Made by a program: the position numbers and the translations under genes
Notes under the pieces: model-generated
The model's input: the letters and a program-made list of their open reading frames with translations, nothing else
Told to the model about the DNA's origin: nothing
Databases searched by the model: none
In this document: one piece after another, positions 1 to 9,126 of the stretch
Layout of the letters: each line of letters begins with the position of its first letter
How positions within the stretch are numbered: the stretch's first letter is position 1
Assembly: GCA_946965045.2 (NCBI GenBank)
Contig: OX337229.1
Span: 3,100,001-3,164,000 of the forward strand
Direction: 5' to 3'
Origin: Epithemia pelagica
Lineage: Eukaryota; Bacillariophyta; Bacillariophyceae; Surirellales; Surirellaceae
Length of the DNA: 64,000 bases

Positions 1-388
1 TTTCGTGCGATGACGTCTTGGTTCATAACTCTTACAGTGAGATAGTAGATTGCTGAAATTATGATAGTGATAATAATGACTCCTCATATTGATTACTCCG
101 CCCATGCTCCGCGTGCCCGATAACTTACCCCCTAACGCCGCTACCCGTCCGGGGTAGTCGAATGCACCCTCTCTCATTCACGACCAGGACTCACCCTTCC
201 GCAAGGCGTATCCCCCCAGCGGGGGTGATTTATGAAGATAAGATTCGATTCTGGTGTGCAAACTTTGCACCGCGAGATTACGACACATGTGCGACCCGAC
301 TATTCAACCCTGCTTGGAGGTACCGCTAGGGGGTATTCGTGTAAATCTGGGCCACGACCATCGGCAGAAGCAATCAAACCATGTGACG
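1..388. other. Intergenic leader before the first gene
   Basis: I see no gene, RNA or mobile element here. The reading frame of the next gene stays open back to position 254 but begins with GTG and has no conserved look, so I treat this as upstream or 5' UTR sequence. Confidence 0.4.
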
Positions 389-2098
389 ATGATGGCTCTC
401 TCGAACGTTTTGAAAATCATCGAAAGTGTCGACAGAGACGTTGAAGATGAAAACAACTGGAATGATTTATCGCCAGAGCATCAAGAGGCGATCAAAAACT
501 ACCAGCATGTCGATGGACGTGAGAGCACCTTGTTTAGTTTGGAGCATTTCGACAAAAGGAAATTGTTGAACCTTTTAAGCCCAGATGAGAAAGACGCAAT
601 GAGGGAAACTAATCCCGACCAAAAGACTTTTAGCTTGCCCCTCACGATTGCTGCTCAGAAATTAGAAATCTGCTGCTTGCAAATTGAAAACAACTTACAG
701 GCTCATATCGACGATGCTACAAGGGCCAACAACGACCCGCGTACACTGGAAATCCTTCAATTCTACGGAAAATTCTTTGATCGAAAATTTCAAAGGCCAC
801 CACGCCAATCGGAAGGAGTAGTCAGTGACACCAACGATTGCAGCGTATGCACCGTTTGCGACACTCTCAAAGCGGAACAAATTCACTTCAACATGTTTGC
901 TGATGAGAGTCAAATTCAATTCCAAAGATTCAAGAGTTTCGAGATGGGTGGAGACAGGGATTCTTTTCGAGGCCATGAAGAAGGAGAAACGGACGCACAA
1001 CACCTTGATCGTATCATGGCCCGTTTCGGTTTTGAAGATAATCTGCGGGCCAGCCTGTCTCCGTTCCTCGAAGATGCGCTGGAGAACCTCATTTGTGCAA
1101 GATGCTTCTTGTCATCGCGCCCACCTCCGACACTTGAACCGCTGACGCAACTTGTTTTCTCCGCCTTTCTGGAAAACCTCATTCGGAAGATGGAAAGAGC
1201 ATTTACCGGAACAAAAGCAAACGTAGTCCTCGTCAATGGGATGGACTCTGTCAATCGGGAGGTGGAAGTTTGTCGAAACTACATGGAGATGAATGCCAAG
1301 AGAAGAAGGGTGGCACCGAGAGGAACAAGCAAGAAAACAACCTTAAAAATCCAGTCAGATTTTGCTATCATCGAAGGACGCCCGAACGACACTCGGTATG
1401 CGGCAGAGAATAGCGACGTTGGAATACACCAAAAGCAAATTTTCCTGCATTGCAAAGTAAACGTGGAAATGAAACAATGGAATCTTTTATATGGGAGGAA
1501 GAACAGATCCCCATTGACACAAGTTGCGGCCGAATCAATGGTGCGCTACCAGGAACTACGACAAAACAGCCCCAAAACTCTGCCAGAAACACTGTTTTCG
1601 CTTTTGACGGATTGCTCGACGCTCTATTGTGTTCTTCACCATGTCGAGAATAAAGAATATTGGATATCGCGCTCGGTTAGTTCCCCTAAAGTTGTTCTTG
1701 TTGGCATATGTTGGCTGTTTCTCTCTTCGATTGGAAAAATGCACACCAACGTGCGTGATTGGGAGATACACGATAAGGATCTTGCTGGAAGAGTTAAATC
1801 TGAGAGCGAAAACAAATCGTGCTCAATTTTGGACAGTGTTGATGAGGAAGGGAAAGAGGAACATGCTAAGGACCAAGACGCTGACGGGACAGAGAACGCT
1901 ACATTCCCCCAAGACACGAATGTAGAGCCTGGTACATCTATGTCCGTTTTCAGATTTCGGGACGACGAGGAAGAGGAAGAAAGGCTGAACTGGCACACGT
2001 TCTTCTTGATGGACAATCACCGCAAGTATGGAGCGCCCTTGCCCCTAACGGAAGCGATACTTTCTCTTCACAACCGACTGTTGGACCAAGACGCGTAG
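389..2098 (+). CDS. Hypothetical protein, possible PD-(D/E)XK-like C-terminal region
   Basis: I do not recognise this family. The frame is open from 254, but the first codon there is GTG; I chose the tandem ATGs at 389/392 (MMALSNVLKII), giving about 569 residues. An ATG at 287 is an alternative. The N-terminal half is helical and acidic with scattered Cys pairs (CSVCTVC, about residues 149-155). In the C-terminal half a strand-like segment ends in VNVEMK and is followed by a QVAAESMVRYQE helix. E-x-K followed by a Gln-bearing helix resembles the PD-(D/E)XK nuclease core, with a candidate Asp in the preceding SDFAII strand. That reading is inference only. The last 150 residues are very acidic (DDEEEEERLNW). 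No introns are needed. The next gene lies tail to tail. Confidence 0.6.
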   Translation: MMALSNVLKIIESVDRDVEDENNWNDLSPEHQEAIKNYQHVDGRESTLFSLEHFDKRKLLNLLSPDEKDAMRETNPDQKTFSLPLTIAAQKLEICCLQIENNLQAHIDDATRANNDPRTLEILQFYGKFFDRKFQRPPRQSEGVVSDTNDCSVCTVCDTLKAEQIHFNMFADESQIQFQRFKSFEMGGDRDSFRGHEEGETDAQHLDRIMARFGFEDNLRASLSPFLEDALENLICARCFLSSRPPPTLEPLTQLVFSAFLENLIRKMERAFTGTKANVVLVNGMDSVNREVEVCRNYMEMNAKRRRVAPRGTSKKTTLKIQSDFAIIEGRPNDTRYAAENSDVGIHQKQIFLHCKVNVEMKQWNLLYGRKNRSPLTQVAAESMVRYQELRQNSPKTLPETLFSLLTDCSTLYCVLHHVENKEYWISRSVSSPKVVLVGICWLFLSSIGKMHTNVRDWEIHDKDLAGRVKSESENKSCSILDSVDEEGKEEHAKDQDADGTENATFPQDTNVEPGTSMSVFRFRDDEEEEERLNWHTFFLMDNHRKYGAPLPLTEAILSLHNRLLDQDA

Positions 2099-2640
2099 CA
2101 ACCTTTTAGAAAAGGACTCCTTTGCTTGTGCCCATCGCCCCACACCCACAGACAACCGAACGGTTCACTTCTTGTCGTCGTCGTGAAAGTCTGGCGATCT
2201 TTTTTGGAGGTGGAGCATTTGAGAGCATTGTGAACCCCTGTGATGAGAGTTATATTTGACCCACTCCCATCCCTATTGTCAATGACAGAACAATACCTAC
2301 AGGCGCGCCCTTACCATAGTGTCTACTACTTTGAATGAAGCGCGCAATTCCATTCACCAGTGACCCGCGGCTCCCTTCAAAACCCAAGCTCTATTCGTTT
2401 AACGTTTTTCACGACATCACGACATTAAGGGTTACTTATTGAATCATTCTATCTCACGGACAAGGAGAGATGAAAGGCTCGTCGTGGTTGACAAGAAACG
2501 ATTGAACAGGAATCTGAGCTTGACCAAAAACATTGATCGAAAAATCGAGGGAGACAATATGTTGTTGTTCGTTGAAAGTTATGTTTCACTTGTAAATCGC
2601 TGCTCATATTACGGTCAGATGAAGCCACAACATCACACGT
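2099..2640. other. Tail-to-tail intergenic region
   Basis: This separates the stops of two converging genes. It should hold both 3' UTRs. I see no further gene; a plus-strand frame from 2439 runs antisense into the decarboxylase gene and has no family features. Confidence 0.4.
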
Positions 2641-4365
2641 TCATGTCTTCAACAATAAATCTTCCATCTCTGAACCCAGAGGTATTGGGTCAGTGCTATT
2701 TGTTTCACTCATTTGATGGTACAGGAGACGATTTTCGGAGAGCACCGTTAAATCGTACCGATAAGTCACCATGATACCCAAGGACTTTGTCCATCCCGTC
2801 CGTGATAGGTCGGCTTTCCAATGAATCCGATCGAGAATTGCACCATTTGCAATGTGGAATCGCGCCACACGATCCAAAGGCTTTCGTCGGTGCTTCTCGC
2901 GAGCCAAAAACTGTGCCGCACATGCCATGAGCCACGGCCGGAGCGCTTCCAAAAGAGGCTCATTGTCCATCGTACGGTTGTCTTTGATTGTTGTCAGGCG
3001 ATTCAGTGAAGCATCCAGAATCTCGAACGTGCTATCACTCGATTCACTTTCTCCAATTATTTCTCTCACAGTCGCAATAACAGTATCAGAAGGTACTGGC
3101 AGACTTTGTTCCGAATCACTGGATCGTTTCATTTTCTCTCCCAGCCAAGTGCAAAATCCAGGGACCGGCGACAGAGTACAAAAAGTGAGTATCGATGGAA
3201 CAGTTCCTTGTAAATACTCGACAGCCGAGTGTATAAGGTGCTCGGCCAGACCCATTCCAGACAATCCTGATCGAAGACTGGAAATGGAGTAGAAGGTTGC
3301 GACCGTGGGGTGTGCTGCAAAGTTATCGCGATCGATAGAGTGAATCTGTTCCATCGAAGAAGGTACCTCTTCCTTCAACGCCACATACAAGACAAAGAGT
3401 GGTTCTCCAGGGATACATGGATGAAACAGTGCAAACACGCGTCGGCCTGGACCCAAACGTTTTCGTAGATCGTCCAGGCTAGTGACGGCGTGAACCTTTT
3501 CATTCCGTACCATTCGTTCCACGATACTGGCACTCGTCTCTTCATACGTCAATCTGCGGAATTCTATCAATCCTGGCACTATCCATGACGAAAGAAGCTG
3601 CTGCAAGAAGCTATCCATTCGCTTTAGCTGGTTGAGCAGCTTGGCTTGCCGATCGTCCGTGGAGGCCAAACAAGGAATCCAACGCAAAAGGTCCTCACGA
3701 ATCTCCAACAAACTCTGCATACCTTCAATCGCGTTTTCCTGTAAAAGTAAACGAAATAAATGGTCATAGATAGGAGTACAGCTCTCCTGGATCCTGTCAT
3801 ATGCAGTGAGGGGAACAGCATCGTAGGAGCTCCAATGGTTTGCCGCTTTTTCCAAGAGCTGTACAGCCGAAATGACCTTTGACGGATCCATGCTACACTC
3901 TGAGGCAATGTATCTTAAAACTTGTGTCCTCTGACAAGAACCGGGGGAGTTCAGTTGAATTGAATCAAGAGCGCGGTAGGATCGACCAAATCGACCAACC
4001 ATAGATCGAAGTCGGACCGATGGGGCATGCACTTTGACTGGTTGCGACACGACGGAAAGATTGGGGGCAATTCGGTCCTTTTGCTCCAGTGTGAAACCAA
4101 TGTCCCGAAGTAAATCCATGACCGTAAGCTTCATGTCGTCTTTGCTGTCATCATACACAGAGGAAAAGTTTCGAAACAACATTCCTTTTTGGTACGCTGC
4201 CAAGTTGACAAGATGGGGCGACGATGGAGCATGTACACATCTCAAGCCTGTGGTGATACCGATGGCATTTCGTCGGAAGAAGCATGATCCGGCAAACCGC
4301 GCAACTCCTCCAAGGGAAACCTCAACAAGCTTCATTAAACTTAGTCTGCTGATGTTGTGTTTCAT
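2641..4365 (-). CDS. MLYCD: Malonyl-CoA decarboxylase
   Basis: This enzyme converts malonyl-CoA to acetyl-CoA and CO2, clearing malonyl-CoA and so relieving inhibition of fatty-acid oxidation. The 574-residue protein is about the length of other eukaryotic members plus a targeting region. An N-terminal helical regulatory part is followed by the conserved catalytic part: HPCIPGEPL, then FYSISSLRSGLSGMGL, then TLSPVPGF, then ARFHIANGAILDRIHW with KADLSRTG and a final MVTYRY. In human MCD the catalytic dyad is a Ser and a His; the Ser of TLSPVPGF and the His of FHIANGA are the matching positions here. The first 45 residues are rich in Arg/Ser/Leu and lack acids, as in a mitochondrial presequence. 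The C-terminus (LLLKT) is not a peroxisomal SKL signal. The start is a good ATG. Confidence 0.93.
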   Translation of the reverse strand: MKHNISRLSLMKLVEVSLGGVARFAGSCFFRRNAIGITTGLRCVHAPSSPHLVNLAAYQKGMLFRNFSSVYDDSKDDMKLTVMDLLRDIGFTLEQKDRIAPNLSVVSQPVKVHAPSVRLRSMVGRFGRSYRALDSIQLNSPGSCQRTQVLRYIASECSMDPSKVISAVQLLEKAANHWSSYDAVPLTAYDRIQESCTPIYDHLFRLLLQENAIEGMQSLLEIREDLLRWIPCLASTDDRQAKLLNQLKRMDSFLQQLLSSWIVPGLIEFRRLTYEETSASIVERMVRNEKVHAVTSLDDLRKRLGPGRRVFALFHPCIPGEPLFVLYVALKEEVPSSMEQIHSIDRDNFAAHPTVATFYSISSLRSGLSGMGLAEHLIHSAVEYLQGTVPSILTFCTLSPVPGFCTWLGEKMKRSSDSEQSLPVPSDTVIATVREIIGESESSDSTFEILDASLNRLTTIKDNRTMDNEPLLEALRPWLMACAAQFLAREKHRRKPLDRVARFHIANGAILDRIHWKADLSRTGWTKSLGIMVTYRYDLTVLSENRLLYHQMSETNSTDPIPLGSEMEDLLLKT

Positions 4366-4660
4366 TGTCAGTCAATGGTTTGTGTCATCGTCTTACCCTC
4401 ATGTTCAAGAGAGAGGGCGAGTTGTTGTGATGTAGCGCAGAATCGAGAAAGATACCAAAGGGCGTCTGTCTGACGTACGCAATGATGTATCATCCCAAAA
4501 GTTTATAGGACAGCACGTCCACCGTGTAGAACTACCTAGTACATAAGCCACGTATGTAGGGTGTAGTACTAGGTATAAGTAGAAAAGAAAAGAAGGAATC
4601 TTAGTCTTATTCCCGTAATGTGGAGAGGGCAGAAACGAGAGGTTGTGCCGCTCTTGCCTC

Positions 4661-4684
4661 TTGTGACTTGTGACTTGTGACTTG
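4661..4684. repeat. Microsatellite (TTGTGAC)3
   Basis: Three perfect copies of the heptamer TTGTGAC in tandem plus a partial fourth unit, in the decarboxylase upstream region. Confidence 0.8.
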
Positions 4685-4960
4685 GCATGAAGAATGAAGA
4701 ATAAAAAATGAAGACCTCGTCTCCTCGAGACAAGGGTGCTTCCCTGGTCTTCGTCATCTCATTATTAGGGACGACACCGGGGCTCTGAGTGTCCAACTGT
4801 GTTTGTCGTCTAGGCGAGAGCAGTAGTACTGTCAACAGTGGCAGCAGGCATCATAGGTTATCATTGGTTTTGTTTTGTTGTCTTGTCTGGTCGTCTTCTG
4901 TAGTTGTGTTGTTGCTCCACTTTGGCATCAATCAATTGTTGGATTGTTGCGTTTGCACAA

Positions 4961-5367
4961 GGAGTTGTTGATTGTTGCATTGGTTCTCTGGAGTGTTTCC
5001 GGCTCATCCATGTAGTTGATTGTTGTTGTCGTCTTCATCAGGTTGTTGTTTTGGCTCTGGTGGGAAAGCTGGGGAAACAAGCCTGAAGAGCCAAGGGCAC
5101 ATAGCATCTCTTTTTCTCAATGCTGCTGCAGTTGATTGTTGTTTTGGACATTGTCTTGTACGTTCGGTGGAGTTGATTGTTGCGCTCGTTGTCATTGTCG
5201 CTGCCATTGTCTCGTATGGGGAGTTGATGTTTCTGCTTAAAGAAAAAGCTTCCATCGACCAACATCCATCATGGTGGTCCATTGGGATCCATTCGATTGT
5301 CTTGGTGGTTCCTTCTCTGCGGTTGTTGCAATTGGTGGTTGGGTCAGAACATTCCAGTTGATTGCCG
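4961..5367 (+). repeat. Degenerate GTTGATTGTTG repeat family
   Basis: The core GTTGATTGTTG recurs at about 4966, 5014, 5131 and 5172, with a variant GTTGATTGCCG at 5357. It is embedded in sequence rich in TTG and CATTGTC. Spacing is irregular (about 40-185 bp), so this is not a simple tandem array. No coding role is apparent. Confidence 0.55.
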
Positions 5368-6013
5368 CATGTCATTGTCGTGGCTCCATGAATCGTTATG
5401 CCAGCTGTAACCATGCCCTCTCTCTTCCACTTGATGGCCAGCATCTTGTCCTCATTGAACTCTCCTCTGCACTAGCATCTTGATGTAAGCGAAGGCTTTT
5501 CCAAAAGCACCTGTGGGTCCTTGTCGTTGCGGTTTCTCGTCCTATGACAAGTACTCCCTCATGGGTATGTCCAGTGAAGCGTGATGCGAGGGTTTGTGAA
5601 ATTCCCTTCTGCTACATACAGCGCTATCGTGACCCGGACAAGTGTCCAACAAACCATTGAGTAAAACTGGTCACTTCTTGTGCTCGTAGGCTATGGTACA
5701 GCGATCCTGTGCTGTGGCGCTAGGTTAGGTACTGATCATCAATATTTCTAGGACTTCTGTCCGGTAATTTTTTCCGATATCCTTAAGTTTGTCCTATAAA
5801 TTAGGGCTAATGGAAGACTTTCCTCTATGCTCTCTACCCATCATGGGAGTAGGAGTAGCCTCTAGAAGCAAGTTCTATGATGACTCCAAAGTCGACAACT
5901 CGACTATTGAATGTTCTTTCCTCTTTGTACTCATACAAGTTGCCGGGAAAGAGGACAGTATCTGTTGTTACTAAGTCGACCTAGAAGTGGTACGAATCTC
6001 GGAGGCTGCTCCT

Positions 6014-6814
6014 CTAAAAGCGCGTTTCGCGACGCTGAACAACAAAGACTCCAAATATCCGACCTTGATACTTTGGATCCAGCAAATGATCCACTAAACG
6101 CTGGTAGACGAAACCTTTGTTACGCAAACGATCAAAAAATTCGGGTGTTGTATCGCTCATGGTGCATCCCAACAAAATCACGGTGGGGGGCTTGCGCCAG
6201 TCCTTTTCGGTAAACCGCAAAAGGGAGCAAATCAAAGGGTCGTACAAGTCTTGATGGTACGCAACATCTGATCCCACGATAACATCCAAATCGCAATTTT
6301 CCCCTTTCGAGATACAGTCGACCATTGTGAGTGGCCCAGAGTCAACAGCCTCATTGTTGTTGACTTCGACGTCCGCGAACTCGCCCCAGTTATGTTCAAG
6401 AATAAGAACATTTGGGCTGGGAGTATTCTTCGTCTCCCGAGAAGTAGTGTCGTTCGTCGACAAGTGCGGGTTCGCCTCCATTGTTCTCTGAATCAAAGGA
6501 AGGTGCTCTGTTGTGTCCGTTATCACAAGATTTCTAATCTTGTCTTTCCCCAATGCCAGCCAACATGCTGCCAAGAGGCCATTTCCACTCCCTAGTTCCA
6601 ACATGTTCAAGGGACGACATTGCTTCTGACGGTACAATCGTTCTAATTGTTGTGATGCATGTGATGAATTCAAGTATTGAGCCAGAGCTAACCCCGTCGA
6701 CCACAACCCTCCTCCAATGCCCGTTGCCCAATCTTCCTGGAAATAGATGGGAGTGTCTCGTATTCTCAGAAATTCGGGAGGTCCCTCCGTATTATTGTCA
6801 CCATCGTTCACCAT
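6014..6814 (-). CDS. METTL21-type (Methyltransf_16) protein methyltransferase
   Basis: A SAM-dependent methyltransferase of the seven-beta-strand class; known relatives methylate lysines on chaperones and elongation factors. Seen in the sequence: FQEDWATGIGGGLWSTGLALAQYL, the family entry motif (W...G..lW..gl.La.yL); the SAM-binding LELGSGNGLLAA; an acidic end of strand 2 (VITDTTEHL); and VIVGSDVAYHQDLYDPL, matching the family post-motif II box (D/S-D-x-x-Y). The longest frame begins at TTG (6850); the first ATG is at 6814, giving 266 residues. The substrate cannot be told from sequence. The gene is head to head with RPB6 across 159 bp. Confidence 0.85.
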   Translation of the reverse strand: MVNDGDNNTEGPPEFLRIRDTPIYFQEDWATGIGGGLWSTGLALAQYLNSSHASQQLERLYRQKQCRPLNMLELGSGNGLLAACWLALGKDKIRNLVITDTTEHLPLIQRTMEANPHLSTNDTTSRETKNTPSPNVLILEHNWGEFADVEVNNNEAVDSGPLTMVDCISKGENCDLDVIVGSDVAYHQDLYDPLICSLLRFTEKDWRKPPTVILLGCTMSDTTPEFFDRLRNKGFVYQRLVDHLLDPKYQGRIFGVFVVQRRETRF

Positions 6815-6973
6815 CTCAGAATGATGTTGGAGGAGATGGATGATGGACAAAGATCATAGTGTATCTTAGAATAACGCTCTGAAACGGTTACCGTTATACT
6901 CAAAATTTGAAAATCAGCTTTTTCTCACCACAAAATTGCTTGTCCATTTTCTTTGTTTGCTGTTTGTATCACG
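6815..6973. promoter_or_regulatory. Putative bidirectional promoter, METTL21-like / RPB6
   Basis: Only 159 bp separate the two divergent start codons, so both promoters must lie here or in the 5' UTRs. I see no clear TATA box. Placement rests on gene geometry, not on recognised elements. Confidence 0.5.
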
Positions 6974-7435
6974 ATGAGCGACGACGAAGATCCTATCGGC
7001 AAAGATGGCGGTTTCGATAATTCTGGAGGTGTCTTTGGGGACGACAACGATATGGGAGGAGATGATGAAGTCCAGGAACACGACGATGATGCAGAGGATG
7101 GAGATGACGAGGACGACGCCTTGGATGTGACGGGAGATCGAGACGACAATTTAGTAGTGGGAATTGGGGATCCATCGCAGTCCAGCGGACGAGCGGCGAC
7201 GGAACGTATAACGACACGGTACTTGACGAAGTACGAAAAAGCTCGAGTGTTGGGAACTCGTGCCTTGCAAATTTCCATGAATGCACCGGTGATGGTGGAC
7301 TTGGACGGGGAAACAGATCCACTACGAATTGCAGAGAAAGAACTCCGTGAAAAGAAAATTCCAATCATTATTCGAAGATACCTTCCAGATGGATCTCATG
7401 AAGATTGGAAAATTGATGAGTTGTTGATAGATTAG
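6974..7435 (+). CDS. RPB6: DNA-directed RNA polymerases I, II and III subunit RPB6 (RPABC2)
   Basis: A small subunit shared by all three nuclear RNA polymerases, helping assembly at the clamp. The 153-residue protein has a strongly acidic N-terminal tail (about residues 1-60, DDED and EDDDE runs) typical of RPB6, followed by the conserved core: [20 protein letters not shown], then [11 protein letters not shown], then [26 protein letters not shown] and a final WKIDELL. The frame is open from 6953, but MSDDED at 6974 is the start seen in this family. The gene is a single exon with its own 3' UTR before the converging HMG-box gene. Confidence 0.95.
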   Translation: MSDDEDPIGKDGGFDNSGGVFGDDNDMGGDDEVQEHDDDAEDGDDEDDALDVTGDRDDNLVVGIGDPSQSSGRAATERITTRYLTKYEKARVLGTRALQISMNAPVMVDLDGETDPLRIAEKELREKKIPIIIRRYLPDGSHEDWKIDELLID

Positions 7436-7883
7436 ACACATGTTTATGGATAGAGCATGCGCTTGAGTCTCAACTTGCGTGTTGTTTCGAACTCTACAAT
7501 GTACAAGGGTTTTCATTGTTGCAAGTTTGCTTCATTGTGAGTTGAAGGATGGCAAGGATGGGAGAATTGGATAAGATCAAACGAATGCATATGTTAATTA
7601 TCTGTTGTACTACCAGCGAAGATACATCCTGATACACCAAAGAGACAATAATTGTTGTTCGACTTCCTGAACCGCAATTACGATACCTTGTCCCTTGCCT
7701 TTTCTGAAAGTTATTCACCCTGGTCCCAAAGAGTTCCTGTACACAACGTCAATACAATACAAAGTGGATGAGATCTTCCGTCAGAGAAATACGGGAATCC
7801 TTCCCTTGGATGGTGAAGAGAGTTGAAGGCATCCAATCAGCAACGCGTGATCTACTTTAGAAATGTTGGTCAGCGGTGCATCG
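7436..7883. other. Tail-to-tail intergenic region
   Basis: This holds the 3' UTRs of RPB6 (plus strand) and the HMG-box gene (minus strand). I see no gene or RNA in it. Confidence 0.4.
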
Positions 7884-8414
7884 TTATTCTTTGCTTCTAA
7901 TCCTTTCGTTCAATGAAGAAGCAACATCATTGACGAGACTGGCCAACTCTTGCTGGCTTTTTCTTTCTTCAGATCGGTCCCGGCTCTTGTCTCGGAGCAT
8001 ACTGCTTTGATTCCCTGAGGTTTCAACATTTCTCGACTTGACCAATCGTGCTCGCGTTTCGGAGCAAGAGCAATTTCGCAAGTATTGTTGAAGGTTTCGC
8101 TCGTATCGATCGCGCAGTACTTTTGCCTGATCATCAAACACACTCTTCCTCGAGGGATCGAGATTTTTCCATCTCGCGGCGATCGTCCGTGCTAGGTCTT
8201 GAAAGCTTATCTTACCATGTGATTTCCGATGAGGACGCCTGGGCTTGAATTCATTCTCAATGGCCACCGCTTCGATGTCTTCGGGTGTGACTGGGATCTT
8301 TGTGCTGTCGCTGCCCTTGAGAATGTGCTTTCTCTCGAGGAGAAAGAAAAGGTTATAGGAGCTAAGTGGGCGTTTTGGTTCACTGGCGGTTTCCTTTCTG
8401 GCATTCCGGCTCAT
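7884..8414 (-). CDS. HMG-box DNA-binding protein with an insertion between helices 1 and 2
   Basis: A 176-residue putative chromatin or transcription factor. PKRPLSSYNLFFLLER (from about residue 13) is HMG-box helix 1. It is separated by about 30 residues, including a basic RRPHRKSHGKISF stretch, from FQDLARTIAARWKNLD (helix 2) and SVFDDQAKVLRDRYERNLQQY (helix 3). A basic R-R-x-H-R-x-x-H-G-K-I insertion is, as I recall, common in diatom HMG proteins, so it is unlikely to be damage. The remaining 60 residues are Ser/Arg/Glu-rich and probably disordered. The target and the function are unknown. The start is an ATG. Confidence 0.8.
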   Translation of the reverse strand: MSRNARKETASEPKRPLSSYNLFFLLERKHILKGSDSTKIPVTPEDIEAVAIENEFKPRRPHRKSHGKISFQDLARTIAARWKNLDPSRKSVFDDQAKVLRDRYERNLQQYLRNCSCSETRARLVKSRNVETSGNQSSMLRDKSRDRSEERKSQQELASLVNDVASSLNERIRSKE

Positions 8415-9126
8415 GGCGTGGTTTGTGGTTTCGGTCTGTGAGTTTAGTAATCCTTGATCGCAGCTCGATAGGCGTTAGGAAAACAATCAACGACTTACTC
8501 CTAGAGGCATCTATTGTTGGCGATTTTCAAAAGGTTTCGTTCAACATGGCAGAACCTCGTCTCCTTTCAAGTACAGTGTCGTATCTACAATCAACGATGG
8601 ATACACTGCTCCGAGTAGTATACTACTACTTTGTCTCCGTTCATTGATAATGTTGCGCAGCGACTCCCCTCTAAATCTGGATTGCGAAGAGGCTAAGCCC
8701 TTGCGAAGTGTCGCCGGTCGCCGAGGGCTTGGGGTTGGGCTTGGGTGTCTCGTTGTGAGTAGCTTTGGTAGCTATCAGAACTACCTCTAGCTTACTCTTC
8801 TAAGGAAGTACGCTTCATGCTGCTCCAATTGGACACCCATTATTTGCAAAAAGTATTCCCTTTTCGACCAGCGACGGATACGGGATACCCGTATTGTCGG
8901 GTCAATACTTATCGTGAAAAGTCAGGTTTAATCGACATGTTTTCGTCCATGAGTACAAGTACAAAGAAGACCCATCTACATCTAGTACCTAGTATCGCGT
9001 CACCTCCGATCCGCCATTTCAACCAGTGCGCGGAGGGACTTTGTAGAGCGTTCCTTTGTTAACAATTTCGACATTTCTCCGCCAAAGGCGAGCGATGGGC
9101 ATCACCGTTTTCCTCTAATAATAAGG
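8415..9126. other. Intergenic region upstream of the HMG-box gene
   Basis: About 0.7 kb without a supportable gene. It contains a hairpin (7-bp arms AAGCCCT / AGGGCTT at 8695-8701 and 8724-8730, 22-nt loop). The small frame at 8817-9062 shows no features. The region ends exactly where the 1,579-bp direct repeat begins. Confidence 0.4.

Larger units (their letters stand above)
4366..6013. other. Gene-poor 1.6-kb region with low-complexity repeats
   Basis: No reading frame here has recognisable features. The region holds a TTGTGAC microsatellite near 4661 and a degenerate GTTGATTGTTG family between about 4960 and 5370 (separate entries). Open frames on both strands across 4800-5450 are a by-product of the TTG/CAA-rich composition. 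Confidence 0.5.

Noticed and set aside
2439-2774. Plus-strand 111-codon frame
   Set aside because: Its second half is antisense to the 3' end of the malonyl-CoA decarboxylase gene; no motif.
5004-5444. Overlapping frames on both strands (about 146 and 113 codons)
   Set aside because: They arise from TTG/CAA-rich repeats that avoid stop codons; no conserved features.
8695-8730. Hairpin considered as a tRNA or small RNA
   Set aside because: A 7-bp stem with a 22-nt loop, no tRNA arms or A/B boxes; not enough for an RNA gene.
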